A stretch of 64,000 nt of DNA from Candidatus Goldiibacteriota bacterium HGW-Goldbacteria-1 (GCA_002839855.1 PGYV01000003.1:96450-160449), one strand, 5' to 3'; positions 1 through 9,181 are shown, numbered from the stretch's first letter. Notes: a model not told the origin generated them from the sequence alone. Numbers and translations are program-made.

Positions 1-37
1 GCCTGTCTGAAAAACCGTAAAATACGGAGGAAATTCC

Positions 38-724
38 ATGAAAAAAGGTATAATTAGTACTGTCCTTATTTTGTTTTTTGCTGTTTGTTCTTTTGGTACA
101 CAGGCAAGGAATATAGAACTTGTTGATGTTCCCACGGCAAACTCTATGCTTAAGGCTGAACTGCGTTATGATGTTAAGTTTTATGCCGGCGGCGGTGTTT
201 TGAACAGGATATATGTGGGTGTTTTTGACAGGCTTATGATAGGCGCCGCGCTTAATGTAACAAATTTAGTGGGAAACGGACAGATTCAGGTGGTCTTGCC
301 GCCTAAACTTCTGGGCAAATTCAGGATAACCGATGATGAAGGCGGAGTACCTGCCATAGCTATAGGGTATGAAGGCGAATCTTACCTGGATATGTATACA
401 AGAGGGGTATTCATAAGCGTAACAAAAGAGATTGCTTTGGGTTCTGCTTTTATGCAGCTGACGGGTACAGTTTATACAAGTCAGTTCAGCGATATTATTA
501 TGAGCATGGACATGGGGGCCGGCGCGGCATTTGCCATTACACAGGATTTTATGATTTCTGCCGAAGTAGACAGCCTGTTCCGTGACAGTTCATTAAATCT
601 TAACTGCGGAATAAGTTACAGGTTTGAACCTATAACCATTGAAGTAATATTAAAATACGGGCTTGGTGAAGATGACGTAAGGCATTCCAGAGTTTTAAGG
701 CTGACTTATATAAGCTACTTTTAA
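38..724 (+). CDS. Putative outer-membrane beta-barrel protein with signal peptide
   Basis: The 228-residue product begins with a classic signal peptide (basic MKK, hydrophobic run, likely cleavage after about residue 23). The rest is made of alternating polar and hydrophobic stretches and ends in a Phe-terminated strand (YISYF), as in outer-membrane barrels. The segment after the leader (VDVPTA, then a Gly-rich region and VGVFDRLMIGAALN) resembles an uncharacterised barrel-like family often seen in candidate phyla; I know no function for it. The start is supported by GGAGG at 26-30, which lies on the 3' side of a small hairpin (CCGTA/TACGG). accA follows after 11 bases. A similar type of protein is encoded at 19316-20035. 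Confidence 0.72.
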   Translation: MKKGIISTVLILFFAVCSFGTQARNIELVDVPTANSMLKAELRYDVKFYAGGGVLNRIYVGVFDRLMIGAALNVTNLVGNGQIQVVLPPKLLGKFRITDDEGGVPAIAIGYEGESYLDMYTRGVFISVTKEIALGSAFMQLTGTVYTSQFSDIIMSMDMGAGAAFAITQDFMISAEVDSLFRDSSLNLNCGISYRFEPITIEVILKYGLGEDDVRHSRVLRLTYISYF

Positions 725-735
725 GGAGAACCCAC

Positions 736-1704
736 ATGCCGGTTGACAAACCACTTGAATTTGAAAAACCTATACTTGAAATTAAAAAGAAGATAGGGGA
801 ACTGAAACTTTTATCCGCTGAAGGCAAGATTAATGCCGATGCGGAGATTAAAACTCTTGAAGCAAAGATGGAAGTTTTAAGGCAGGATATTTATAAAAAT
901 CTTTCTTCCTGGCAGGTAGTTCAGATAATGAGGCATGTGGGAAGGCCCAAAATGCTGGATTTTGTCTCGTTAATGTGCACCGATTTCCAGGAGCTGCACG
1001 GGGACAGGGCTTTTAAAGACGATAAAGCCATGGTGGGCGGAACCGCAAAAATTGACGGTATTCCGGTTATGCTTATAGGGCTTCAGAAAGGAAAAGACAC
1101 AAAAGAAAACCTTTTTAGAAACTTTGGAATGGCGCAGCCTGAAGGGTACAGAAAAGCTTTAAGGCTGATGAAAACAGCAGAGAAATTTAATGTGCCAATA
1201 GTGACATTTGTTGATACAAGCGGCGCTTATCCCGGTCTGGAAAGCGAAGAGCGCGGGGTGGCGGAAGCTATTGCAAGAAATCTTCATGAAATGGCAAGAA
1301 TAAAGGTGCCGATAATTGTCTGTGTAATAGGCGAAGGCGGAAGCGGCGGAGCGCTTGGCGTGGGTGTCGGAGACAGGATACTTATGTTAAAGTATGCCAC
1401 ATACAGTGTTATATCTTTTGAAGGTGCTGCGGCCATTCTTTGGAAAGACAGTACAAAAGCCGCGGAAGCAGCAAAAGTTTTAAAGCCGACTGCGCAGGAT
1501 TTGTTACAAATAAAAGTCATAGATGAAATAGTGGAAGAACCGGTTGAAGGTGCCCACAGGGATTATGATGCAACGGCAGCAAATCTTAAAACAGCAATTG
1601 TGAAGAATCTTAAGGAACTCATGGATACGCCTGCTGACAAGCTTCTTGATGACAGGTACAATAAATTCAGGAACATGGGTTTTTTTACCAGGAGTAACGG
1701 ATAA
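736..1704 (+). CDS. accA: Acetyl-CoA carboxylase carboxyltransferase subunit alpha
   Basis: AccA pairs with AccD to transfer the carboxyl group from carboxybiotin to acetyl-CoA, giving malonyl-CoA for fatty-acid synthesis. The 322-residue length is normal for the family. Recognisable parts are an N-terminal helical region (FEKPILEIKKKI), the stretch from GRPK to FQELHGDRAF, the core TFVDTSGAYPG, and the Gly-rich EGGSGGALG followed by SVISFEGAAAILW. AAGGAG at 723-727 supports the ATG. The gene sits between a barrel gene and an amidase gene; no accD or accBC is nearby. The biotin ligase that would charge the AccB partner is encoded at 6591. Confidence 0.97.
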   Translation: MPVDKPLEFEKPILEIKKKIGELKLLSAEGKINADAEIKTLEAKMEVLRQDIYKNLSSWQVVQIMRHVGRPKMLDFVSLMCTDFQELHGDRAFKDDKAMVGGTAKIDGIPVMLIGLQKGKDTKENLFRNFGMAQPEGYRKALRLMKTAEKFNVPIVTFVDTSGAYPGLESEERGVAEAIARNLHEMARIKVPIIVCVIGEGGSGGALGVGVGDRILMLKYATYSVISFEGAAAILWKDSTKAAEAAKVLKPTAQDLLQIKVIDEIVEEPVEGAHRDYDATAANLKTAIVKNLKELMDTPADKLLDDRYNKFRNMGFFTRSNG

Positions 1705-1706
1705 AA

Positions 1707-2462
1707 ATGAAAAAAATACTTACAGCTGTATTATTTATTATTTTCAGTATTTCCTGCTATGCGGCGCAGTCAACAATGCCGCCCGCATCAGAAGAACCGG
1801 AAAACAATTATCAGACAGTGGTGGTGCTTGACCCGGGCCATGGCGGGGGGGAATGGGGCGCGTCAGCCGGGGCAATGCAGGAAAAAAACATAAATTTAAA
1901 GATAGCCCTGCTGGTTAAAAAGAAGCTGGAAGCTTCAGGGAATTCATTAAAAGTCATAATTACAAGAAAGGATGATACCTTTGTTAATGTAAAAGACAGG
2001 GTTGGCATCGCAAATAACAGCAAGGCGGATTTTTTTGTATGCATACACAGCGACAATCTGCCGCAGGAAAATATAAAAGGTTACGCGGTTTATCATTTTT
2101 ATTCGCCTTTCCCGGCACAGGGAAACGGGGAACTGGTGGTAAAGTGGGATGATGTTCAAAAAAAACACATGGGACAGTCGGCAAAAGCGGCCGAGTCCAT
2201 ATCAAAATACCTTTCGGCCTCGCTGATACCGGAGTCTAAAAATACTGCATCGTCGGGCAATGATATTCTTCCGCTTGCGTCGCGCGGGGTAAGAAAAACC
2301 AGGTCATACTGTTTAAATGGCGCTGATATGCCGGCTGTACTTATAGAAACGGGAAATATAAATAATAAAGATGATGCCTCGGCATTGAAGGACGATAAAG
2401 TATTAAATTCTATCGCCTATCATATAAAAGAAGGCATACTTGCCTATTTAAGGGTGAAATAA
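1707..2462 (+). CDS. N-acetylmuramoyl-L-alanine amidase (Amidase_3, AmiC-like)
   Basis: The 251-residue protein has a signal peptide (about residues 1-19) and a single Amidase_3 zinc hydrolase domain that cleaves the amide bond between MurNAc and the stem peptide of peptidoglycan. Visible signatures are DPGHGGG with zinc ligand His45, the Glu in MQEKN (Glu59), CIHSDN with a further zinc His, and the C-terminal PAVLIETGN carrying the catalytic Glu. There is no SPOR or LysM domain. It starts 2 bases after accA and its stop overlaps the next start by one base, so the three genes are probably co-transcribed. The product should act in the periplasm. Confidence 0.93.
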   Translation: MKKILTAVLFIIFSISCYAAQSTMPPASEEPENNYQTVVVLDPGHGGGEWGASAGAMQEKNINLKIALLVKKKLEASGNSLKVIITRKDDTFVNVKDRVGIANNSKADFFVCIHSDNLPQENIKGYAVYHFYSPFPAQGNGELVVKWDDVQKKHMGQSAKAAESISKYLSASLIPESKNTASSGNDILPLASRGVRKTRSYCLNGADMPAVLIETGNINNKDDASALKDDKVLNSIAYHIKEGILAYLRVK

Positions 2463-3007
2463 TGAGTAAAAAAGTTTTTCTAATTTTAATTTGTGTGCTG
2501 GCAGCAGCCCTTGCCGTGTTTTTGGCGGTAAAAAAAGGCGCGGTAAAAAGTGATTCGCAGAGTGTAATTGCCGCGATTAAGGTTTACAGCGACGGTGACA
2601 AAAAAAGCCCGGTGGATATATATTTTACGGACACTGAAACGGAAAAATTTCTGGTTTATAAGACGGAAATATTTGAAAATAAGCTGATGGAAAACCGCAT
2701 TAAGCAGGTGCTTTTAATACTTTTCTCCGCTCCTCCTGAAGGGTATCTTACATACATACCGCACGGAAGCGCGGTCAGGGAAGTGTTTATGGACCCGAAC
2801 GGTATCTGTTATGTCGACCTTGACAGCGGAATTACCGCTAATTTTAAAGGCGGCACATCGGCGGAAAACCACGCGGTGTACGCTATTGTGAATACGATTA
2901 TGAAAAACTTTGCAAAAGTAAACGGAGTAAGATTTTTAATAGACGGCAAAGAAGCGGAAACGCTTGCCGGCCATATAAAGATAGACGGCATTCTTAGAGC
3001 TGATTAA
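2462..3007 (+). CDS. GerMN-domain protein, membrane-anchored
   Basis: The 181-residue protein has an N-terminal membrane anchor (about residues 4-22) followed by one GerMN domain: VDIYFTDTETEKFLVYKTEI, then RIKQVLLILFSAPP, then CYVDLDSGITANF and a C-terminal NGVRFLIDGKE. GerMN domains occur in the spore germination protein GerM and in lipoproteins of non-sporulating bacteria, often next to amidases as here; the family is thought to bind cell-wall or peptide ligands. Its ATG overlaps the amidase stop (taATG), which suggests translational coupling and a shared role in wall remodelling. The specific ligand cannot be read from sequence. Confidence 0.88.
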   Translation: MSKKVFLILICVLAAALAVFLAVKKGAVKSDSQSVIAAIKVYSDGDKKSPVDIYFTDTETEKFLVYKTEIFENKLMENRIKQVLLILFSAPPEGYLTYIPHGSAVREVFMDPNGICYVDLDSGITANFKGGTSAENHAVYAIVNTIMKNFAKVNGVRFLIDGKEAETLAGHIKIDGILRAD

Positions 3008-3016
3008 AATTACAAA

Positions 3017-3045
3017 TTGATTTTTATAATTAAAGATGATAAATT
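3017..3045 (+). promoter_or_regulatory. Predicted sigma70-type promoter of valS
   Basis: TTGATT (3017-3022) and TAAATT (3040-3045) are separated by exactly 17 bases in the gap between the GerMN gene and valS. The -10 is preceded by TGA, giving an extended -10. This would start a valS-nadC-birA transcript. No experimental support exists. Confidence 0.55.
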
Positions 3046-3081
3046 ATTTCCCGTTTATCGGTTCAAAAAATAAAGGAGTTC

Positions 3082-5706
3082 GTGTTGGATAAATATATTC
3101 CCGAAGAAATAGAAGGAAAGATATATTCTTTCTGGACAGAAAAAGGTTATTTTAAGGCGGATGAAAATTCAACCAAACCGCCTTTTTGTGTTGTTATACC
3201 GCCTCCGAATGTCACGGGTTCGCTTCATATGGGGCACGCGCTTAATAACACGCTGCAGGATATTTTATGCCGCTATAAAAGGGCGCGCGGATTTAATGTA
3301 TTGTGGGTGCCGGGTTGCGACCATGCGGGTATTGCCACGCAGAATGTGGTGGAACGCGAACTGAAAAAAGAAGGAAAAAAGAGGCATGATCTGGGCCGTG
3401 AAAAATTTGTACAGCGCGTGTGGGAATGGAAAGAAAAATACGGCACGACAATCATGATGCAGTTAAGAAAACTTGGAAGCTCACTGGACTGGAGCCGCGA
3501 ACGTTTTACAATGGACGAAGGGCTTTCAGAAGCCGTAAAAGAGGTTTTTGTAAGGCTTTATAATGAAAAACTTATATACAGGGGCGACTATATAATCAAC
3601 TGGTGCCCGCGCTGCCATACGGCGTTATCTGATATTGAAGTGGAACACAAAGATTTAGACGGACATTTTTATCACATAAAATACCCTTATAAGGATAAAC
3701 CGGGTTTTATTCAGGTGGCAACCACAAGGCCTGAAACGCTTCTTGGGGATACTGCTGTGGCGGTTAATCCCGATGACCCAAGATACAAAGATATTCCTGA
3801 AGGTACTATGATATTACTGCCGGAAACAGGCAGGGCAATACCTTTAATTAAAGACGAATATGTAGATAAGGAATTCGGCACAGGCGCGGTAAAAATTACA
3901 CCTGCGCACGATCCGAATGACTTCCTGATAGGCCTAAAACATAAACTTGAAATGATAAAGGTAATGGATGAGAGCGCAAAAATGAACGAAAATGCCGGCG
4001 CTAAATATCAGGGCATGGACAGGTTTGAAGCCAGAAAAAAAATAATGGAAGCGCTTGAAGAGCAGGGGCTTGTTGTCAAAGTAGAAGATCACAAGCACGC
4101 TGTGGGGCACTGCTACCGCTGCAATACCGTAATTGAACCATATGTTTCCACCCAGTGGTTTGTAAAGATAAAACCGCTTGCCCAACCCGCCATAAAAGCG
4201 GTGGAAGACGGTGAAGTTCAGTTTACCCCTGATATGTGGAAAAAAGTATATTTTGAATGGATGAATAATATAAAAGACTGGTGTATTTCCCGTCAGCTGT
4301 GGTGGGGGCACCGTATACCCGCATGGTACTGTGAATGCGGCGAAATTATAGTTTCAAAGGAAACTCCTGCAGGCTGCCCCAAATGCGGCAGCCTGAAAAT
4401 AACCCAGGATGAAGATGTCCTGGACACATGGTTTTCTTCTGCATTATGGCCTTTTTCAACGCTTGGCTGGCCTAAAGATACAAAGGATTTAAAGGCTTTT
4501 TATCCCACATCTGTCCTTGTAACCAGCTGGGACATTCTGTTTTTCTGGGTGGCAAGGATGATAATGACGGGTATAAAATTTATGGAAAAGCCTCCTTTTG
4601 CGCACGTGGTTATAAATTCGCTTGTGTGCGATTCAGAAGGCAAAAAAATGAGCAAATCAAAAGGCAATGTGGTTGACCCGCTTGATATTATTTCAAAGTA
4701 TTCCGCGGATTCGCTGCGCTTTACCATGGCAACGCTGGAAACTGCCACGCGCCATATAGCGTTTTCAGAAGACAGGCTTAAGGGCTACAGCAACTTCATG
4801 AACAAGATATGGAACGCCGCTAAATTTGTAAAACAGAATCTGGAAGGTTATAAAGCTGTGGACCTTGATAAAGCGCAGCTAAAGCTTCCGGAAAAGTGGA
4901 TATTATCACGCTTAAATTCTGTGGTGGACAAAGTGACTGACGCGGTGGAAAGTTTTAAATTCTCGGAATCTTCGCTTTTATTATATGATTTCTTCTGGCA
5001 CGATTTCTGTGACTGGTACCTTGAAATAGCAAAGATAGACCTTTATAAAGAAGGGTCCGATTATAAAAATACTGTTCAGACAGTGCTTGCCAAAGTATTA
5101 AAGGATTCGCTTATATTAATGCACCCGTATATACCGTTTATAACCGAAGAAATTTACGGGCATATGGGTTTTGCCGGAGCAAAAGAAAGTATTATGAAAG
5201 AAAGCTGGCCGTTTGTGCATGAACCTTTTAATTTTGACGCCAAAGAAATGGACACGGTTATGGATGCCATTTACGTTTTAAGAAACGCCAGGGGGCAGTT
5301 TAACATATCCCCGGCTGAAAAACTTGACGGCTATATTGTAACGGATAATAAAGCGCTGGTGGAAGCCAACAGGGATATAATGATAACTCTTGCAAAACTC
5401 AGCTCGCTTAACTTTACGGATAAGACCGGGGAAAATGTGGCAGGCAGGGAAGTAAAAGATTTAGGATTTGCCGGTATTGACATGAAAGGAAAAGTGGATA
5501 CGGCAAAAGAAACAGAAAAAGCAAAAAAAGCCATAGAGAAATTTAATAACGGCATAAAGTCAATAGAAACAAAACTTTCTAACCCCAAGTTTACGGAAAA
5601 TGCGCCGAAAAAACTTGTGGATGAAGAAAACGCGAAAATAGAAAAATTGAAATCAGATATAGCTGATGAAGAGAAGAAAATAAAACTGCTGGAAAGGCTT
5701 GCGTGA
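3082..5706 (+). CDS. valS: Valyl-tRNA synthetase
   Basis: This class I aminoacyl-tRNA synthetase attaches valine to tRNA-Val. The 874-residue protein has the HIGH-type motif PPNVTGSLHMGHAL (HMGH at 49-52), the editing (CP1) domain with TTRPETLLGDTAVAVNP, a Cys4 zinc-like knuckle (CECGE..CPKCGS), the KMSKS loop at 522-526, an anticodon-binding helical domain and the C-terminal coiled-coil arm typical of ValRS (from about 805). The length is normal. The start is either GTG at 3082 or TTG at 3085; AAGGAG at 3073-3078 fits the TTG spacing slightly better. Its stop overlaps the next gene. Confidence 0.98.
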   Translation: MLDKYIPEEIEGKIYSFWTEKGYFKADENSTKPPFCVVIPPPNVTGSLHMGHALNNTLQDILCRYKRARGFNVLWVPGCDHAGIATQNVVERELKKEGKKRHDLGREKFVQRVWEWKEKYGTTIMMQLRKLGSSLDWSRERFTMDEGLSEAVKEVFVRLYNEKLIYRGDYIINWCPRCHTALSDIEVEHKDLDGHFYHIKYPYKDKPGFIQVATTRPETLLGDTAVAVNPDDPRYKDIPEGTMILLPETGRAIPLIKDEYVDKEFGTGAVKITPAHDPNDFLIGLKHKLEMIKVMDESAKMNENAGAKYQGMDRFEARKKIMEALEEQGLVVKVEDHKHAVGHCYRCNTVIEPYVSTQWFVKIKPLAQPAIKAVEDGEVQFTPDMWKKVYFEWMNNIKDWCISRQLWWGHRIPAWYCECGEIIVSKETPAGCPKCGSLKITQDEDVLDTWFSSALWPFSTLGWPKDTKDLKAFYPTSVLVTSWDILFFWVARMIMTGIKFMEKPPFAHVVINSLVCDSEGKKMSKSKGNVVDPLDIISKYSADSLRFTMATLETATRHIAFSEDRLKGYSNFMNKIWNAAKFVKQNLEGYKAVDLDKAQLKLPEKWILSRLNSVVDKVTDAVESFKFSESSLLLYDFFWHDFCDWYLEIAKIDLYKEGSDYKNTVQTVLAKVLKDSLILMHPYIPFITEEIYGHMGFAGAKESIMKESWPFVHEPFNFDAKEMDTVMDAIYVLRNARGQFNISPAEKLDGYIVTDNKALVEANRDIMITLAKLSSLNFTDKTGENVAGREVKDLGFAGIDMKGKVDTAKETEKAKKAIEKFNNGIKSIETKLSNPKFTENAPKKLVDEENAKIEKLKSDIADEEKKIKLLERLA

Positions 5707-6566
5707 TATGTATGGAAATGCTTAAAAAATTTGAAAAAGAAATGAACGAAATAATAAAGCTGGCTTTAAAAGAAGACATTGGAGCCGGTGATATTACCAC
5801 AGATGTGCTTATATCGCAGTCTGCGGAAACAAAGGCTGTTTTTGTCGCAAAAGATCACGGTATTATATGCGGCCTTCCTGTGGCGAAAAGGGTTTTTCAG
5901 GTGCTTGATAAAAATATAAAAGTCACATTTAAGAAGAAAGACGGAACATGGGTAAAGCCGGGAGAGATACTGGCAACGGTAAAGGGCAGGGCAAGGGCGC
6001 TTTTATCCGGCGAAAGGCTGGCTCTTAATATTATCCAGCGCTTATCCGGAATTGCCACATATACAAGCAAATTTGTTGATATAGCAAGGCCATACGGGGT
6101 TAAAATACTTGATACAAGAAAGACCACCCCGCTGATGAGGCTGCTTGAAAAATATGCCGTAAAGACAGGCGGCGGAGTTAATCATAGAATGGGGCTTTAT
6201 GACGCGGTGCTTATCAAGAACAACCACTTAAAGCAGATTGATATAGAAAAAGCGTATGTGGACATGAGGCGCTGGATACCAAAAGAGATGAAAGTTGAAA
6301 TAGAAGTCGAAACAATAGAGATGCTGGAAAAAGTGATAAAACTTCAGCCGGATATAATAATGCTGGATAACATGAACGTTGAAATGCTGCACAGGGCGAT
6401 TCCCATGGTGCGCAAGTCAGGCATACCTTCCAAAATTGAAGTGTCAGGCGGCATTAATATGAGCAATATCCGTGACGTGGTTAAGACAAGGCCTGATTTT
6501 GTATCTATCGGCTCTATTACCCATTCTCCGCCATCAATGGACATAAGCTTAAGGATGATAAATTAA
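5703..6566 (+). CDS. nadC: Nicotinate-nucleotide pyrophosphorylase (quinolinate phosphoribosyltransferase)
   Basis: NadC converts quinolinate and PRPP to nicotinate mononucleotide and CO2 in de novo NAD synthesis. The N-terminal ALKEDIGAGDITTD, the central GERLALNIIQRLSGIAT and the C-terminal barrel with DTRKTTP, GGGVNHRMGLYDAVLIKNNH and EVSGGI are all diagnostic. Length (287 at most) is normal. The start is ambiguous: GTG at 5703 overlaps the valS stop, while ATGs at 5712, 5718 and 5742 are possible. No nadA or nadB lies in the window. The overlap with valS suggests co-transcription. Confidence 0.96.
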   Translation: MICMEMLKKFEKEMNEIIKLALKEDIGAGDITTDVLISQSAETKAVFVAKDHGIICGLPVAKRVFQVLDKNIKVTFKKKDGTWVKPGEILATVKGRARALLSGERLALNIIQRLSGIATYTSKFVDIARPYGVKILDTRKTTPLMRLLEKYAVKTGGGVNHRMGLYDAVLIKNNHLKQIDIEKAYVDMRRWIPKEMKVEIEVETIEMLEKVIKLQPDIIMLDNMNVEMLHRAIPMVRKSGIPSKIEVSGGINMSNIRDVVKTRPDFVSIGSITHSPPSMDISLRMIN

Positions 6567-6590
6567 CCTTTTTTTAAGGCGGAAGAATCA

Positions 6591-7313
6591 GTGAAAATCA
6601 ACCCTATTGAAGCTGTCCTGAAAAACAAACTTCTTAATAATGTTATTGTTTTTGATACAATTGAATCCACAAATAATTATCTTATTAATAACAGCAATCC
6701 GTCCGGGACTGTTGCCGTGGCTGCTGTGCAGAAATACGGCAAAGGTAAGCAAGGGGCATCGTGGATATCCGCAAGGGGAGGGCTGTGGTTTTCGTTTATA
6801 ATCCATAAGAAAATAAAAATGCCTTTTTTATTTGTCATATTGTCATCTGTAGCGGTGGCGGACACCCTGAAATCTTACGGCGTAAAACCGGAAATAAAGT
6901 GGCCCAACGACGTGCTTGTAGGCGGAAAAAAAATATGCGGTATCCTTATAGAAAACGACTCCTATAACGGCAGAATTGTGACAGGGGTTGGCATTAATTT
7001 AAATAACCGCGTTCCTGCGGGTAAAGGGATTAATGCTGTTTCATTATCAAAACTTACCGGTAAAAAAACAGATATAGATGAATTCTTTTGCGGTGTATTA
7101 AAGCGGATAGACCAAAATCTTGCGGATATTAAAACCGGGCGTGCGCAGCTTATATCGCGGTGGGTAAGGTATCAGGAAAGTCTTAAAGGCAGGCAGATTA
7201 AGGTTATTAAAAATGGTTCTGTGAAAATATATAAGGCGTTAAATGTGACATCTAAAGGCACAATTATGACTGAATGCGGGAAAGAAATTAAAGGGGAAGT
7301 GTTTTTTCTGTAA
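6591..7313 (+). CDS. birA: Biotin--[acetyl-CoA-carboxylase] ligase, single-function form
   Basis: The 240-residue enzyme joins biotin to the acceptor lysine of the biotin carboxyl carrier protein, via biotinyl-AMP. The biotin/ATP loop appears as KYGKGKQGASW followed by GGLWFSF, and the signature KWPNDVLVGGKKICGILIE is intact; a small C-terminal SH3-like domain follows. The N-terminal winged-helix found in E. coli BirA is absent, so it cannot act as a biotin-operon repressor. GTG start at 6591, 24 bases after nadC, with an AGGCGG ribosome site. Functionally it links to accA at the start of the window. Confidence 0.95.
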   Translation: MKINPIEAVLKNKLLNNVIVFDTIESTNNYLINNSNPSGTVAVAAVQKYGKGKQGASWISARGGLWFSFIIHKKIKMPFLFVILSSVAVADTLKSYGVKPEIKWPNDVLVGGKKICGILIENDSYNGRIVTGVGINLNNRVPAGKGINAVSLSKLTGKKTDIDEFFCGVLKRIDQNLADIKTGRAQLISRWVRYQESLKGRQIKVIKNGSVKIYKALNVTSKGTIMTECGKEIKGEVFFL

Positions 7314-7367
7314 CTGACAATCATTCTTAAATTTTGCATCCAAGTTTATCAAAATACATTAACCGGA

Positions 7368-7934
7368 TTATTTTAAATATCTTTTTTTCAGGCTTAAAGT
7401 CCTGTATATCCTGTCCAGCATAAGCAGGCTTGTTATGGTTTTTGCATCCCGAATCTTGCCTTTATCTATCATCTCAAGCGCTTTATCAAGCGTTAATGTA
7501 ATTACTTTAATGTCTTCGTCCCAGTCAGGTTTTTTAACCGCGGGGGTTAAACCTGTGGCTATATAAATATCCATGTTTTCGTTCATTACTCCCGGGGTGG
7601 GGTAGAAGTTCAGGATTTTTTTGAATCTTTCCGCGGTAAAGCCGGTCTCTTCCATAATTTCACGCCTGGCGCACGCAAGGGTAGATTCATTGTTGTCCCT
7701 TGTACCGGCAGGCACTTCCACCATATATTGTTTTGCGGCGTACCTGTATTGTTTTATCAGGATGATTATTTTTTTATTTATATCAAGAACCGGGATAATC
7801 ACCGCGGAACCGGGGTGTGTGATAAGGTCGCGTTTAAGCCTGCGCCCTTTAAGGCTTATGACGTCGCTAAATACAGTTATTATTCTTCCTTTATATCCAA
7901 GGCGTCTGGAAAGAAGTTTTTCGGGCGTTTTCAT
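7368..7934 (-). CDS. Nudix hydrolase, ADP-ribose pyrophosphatase-like
   Basis: The 188-residue protein contains a perfect Nudix box (G-x5-E-x7-REI-x-EE-x-GF), running from GTRDNNE to REIMEETGF, preceded by the strand VIIPVLDINKKIIILIKQYRY and VEVPAG. The ALVGTR/EVPAG-type context before the box and the size match the ADP-ribose/NudF-like subgroup, which hydrolyses nucleoside-diphosphate sugars; substrate is inferred only. It lies 5 bases downstream of the folate gene on the same strand, and its ribosome site (GAGG) is inside the last codons of that gene, so the two are coupled. Confidence 0.9.
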   Translation of the reverse strand: MKTPEKLLSRRLGYKGRIITVFSDVISLKGRRLKRDLITHPGSAVIIPVLDINKKIIILIKQYRYAAKQYMVEVPAGTRDNNESTLACARREIMEETGFTAERFKKILNFYPTPGVMNENMDIYIATGLTPAVKKPDWDEDIKVITLTLDKALEMIDKGKIRDAKTITSLLMLDRIYRTLSLKKRYLK

Positions 7935-7939
7935 GGTTT

Positions 7940-8509
7940 TTACCTCGTATCTCTGCAGTTTACAATCTCTTTTTCGGTTATGATAAAGTCCATTTTAATA
8001 TCATGCTTTTCCGCGGGAATGTTTTTTACCAGCTGGCAGGAAAAAGCAAGAGCGGCTTTGATTGTTTTGGAAGGAAGCTTTTTTAAGAATCTGTCATAAT
8101 AACCCTTTCCAAAGCCAATTCTGTTTCCATGTATGTCAAAACCAATACCTGGCGCCGCTACAACGTCTATTTTTTTCATATTTGTTATTACTTTCTTAAT
8201 GACGGGTACCTTTATACCATAAGCATCTTTTTTTAAATGATTACCTTTTGTTAAAATTACAGGGACAATATCATTGCCGCGCACCCAGGGAACACAGACT
8301 GTGGCGCCGGTTTTATGCAGGTAATTTATAAGGGGGGCTGTTCTAACTTCACTTTGTGTGCTGATGTAGGCCATGACTGTCATGCCTTTTTTAAAGGGTA
8401 TCAGCCCTGAAAGTTTTTTAATTATAAGCCTGCTTTGCGGAGCAAGCTCTGTTTGGGGAAGGCAGTTACGCTTCACGCGCAGTTTTTTTCGTAACGAAGT
8501 TTTATCCAT
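7940..8509 (-). CDS. 5-formyltetrahydrofolate cyclo-ligase
   Basis: The enzyme uses ATP to convert 5-formyl-THF to 5,10-methenyl-THF, rescuing a dead-end folate. Diagnostic parts are the N-terminal KTSLRKKLRVKRN, the mid-protein MTVMAYISTQSEVRT, and the C-terminal signature RIGFGKGYYDRFL. An upstream in-frame ATG at 8554 would add 15 residues with no family similarity; I chose the ATG at 8509 because the protein then begins at the usual point (MDKTSLRKKL). Neither start has a clear ribosome site. It is transcribed together with the Nudix gene, away from the PilZ genes. Confidence 0.92.
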   Translation of the reverse strand: MDKTSLRKKLRVKRNCLPQTELAPQSRLIIKKLSGLIPFKKGMTVMAYISTQSEVRTAPLINYLHKTGATVCVPWVRGNDIVPVILTKGNHLKKDAYGIKVPVIKKVITNMKKIDVVAAPGIGFDIHGNRIGFGKGYYDRFLKKLPSKTIKAALAFSCQLVKNIPAEKHDIKMDFIITEKEIVNCRDTR

Positions 8510-8675
8510 AAAAACATAATACAATAAATCACGGCCCTTTTCAAGACAGCGCATTGTAAGAGTGTGGATGGGGGTTAGCAGTTTAAGCTATATGCAAATA
8601 TGCAAAAGCGATTAACTGACTCTCTTTTATAGTTGGCCGGGAACTTACCGTTTAGCCTGATGTTTTATGTTTGCT

Positions 8676-8718
8676 GCTCTTCCGTCCCTCCGTGCATCCG
8701 GGCTTCCGTCCCTCTGAC
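8676..8718. repeat. Copy of a GTCCCTCCGTGCATC-type intergenic repeat
   Basis: This pyrimidine-rich stretch in the 8510-8798 gap repeats the phrase TCCGTCCCTC twice around CCGTGCATCC. The 15-mer GTCCCTCCGTGCATC reappears near 61870 in the pyrK-pyrD gap. It does not code. The rest of the gap holds only the PilZ promoter. Confidence 0.6.
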
Positions 8719-8742
8719 TTAATGAATTTAAACGCTTAAGTA

Positions 8743-8770
8743 TTGACTTTTAGGTATTTTCTGATAGAAT
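8743..8770 (+). promoter_or_regulatory. Predicted sigma70-type promoter of the PilZ genes
   Basis: TTGACT (8743-8748), a 16-base spacer and TAGAAT (8765-8770) precede a strong GAGGAGGG ribosome site and the ATG at 8799. The TAGAAT -10 recurs in front of the GNAT gene at 33403. Confidence 0.65.
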
Positions 8771-8798
8771 TGGTTAAAATATAGAGGAGGGTCATCAA

Positions 8799-9161
8799 AT
8801 GGTTGAAATGCCTCAGAATAAAAGAGAATTCACAAGAATAAATGCTGAAACCCAGGCAATATATAAAGTGCTTGGAGAACCCATTGACCTTTCAGGTACA
8901 GGATATTTAAAGACAACCACCAAGAACATATCAAATGGCGGCTTATGTATCAGCGCTCCCCGCAAAATAACAAAAGGCTATATCGTTAAAGTGGGGCTGG
9001 AACTTGAAACATCTGAAAAACCTATCAGTGCGTTTTGTGAAGTGAAATGGTGCGCCAAATCAGGTTCTGAATTTGAAGCAGGTTTGAAATTTTTAGGCCT
9101 TGAAGATGAAGATCTGGAAAATCTAAAAACATATGTGTCAGGCAGTCTAAACATCCATTAG
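8799..9161 (+). CDS. PilZ-domain protein (predicted c-di-GMP receptor), copy 1
   Basis: The 120-residue protein is a stand-alone PilZ domain. The two parts that hold cyclic di-GMP are visible: the RxxxR motif at Arg9-Arg13 (REFTR) and the N/D-x-S-x-x-G motif in KNISNGG, followed by the beta-barrel ending CEVKWCAKSGSEFEAGLKFLGL. There is no signal peptide or partner domain, so it likely acts as a cytosolic adaptor that binds another protein when c-di-GMP rises. The next gene is a clear paralogue 20 bases downstream. No diguanylate cyclase or pilus gene is in the window. Confidence 0.9.
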   Translation: MVEMPQNKREFTRINAETQAIYKVLGEPIDLSGTGYLKTTTKNISNGGLCISAPRKITKGYIVKVGLELETSEKPISAFCEVKWCAKSGSEFEAGLKFLGLEDEDLENLKTYVSGSLNIH

Positions 9162-9181
9162 GGTGTTATCAGGAGGCATTG

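Noticed and set aside
3082-5706. Isoleucyl- or leucyl-tRNA synthetase instead of valyl
   Set aside because: The CP1 editing sequence, the total length and the C-terminal coiled-coil arm fit ValRS.
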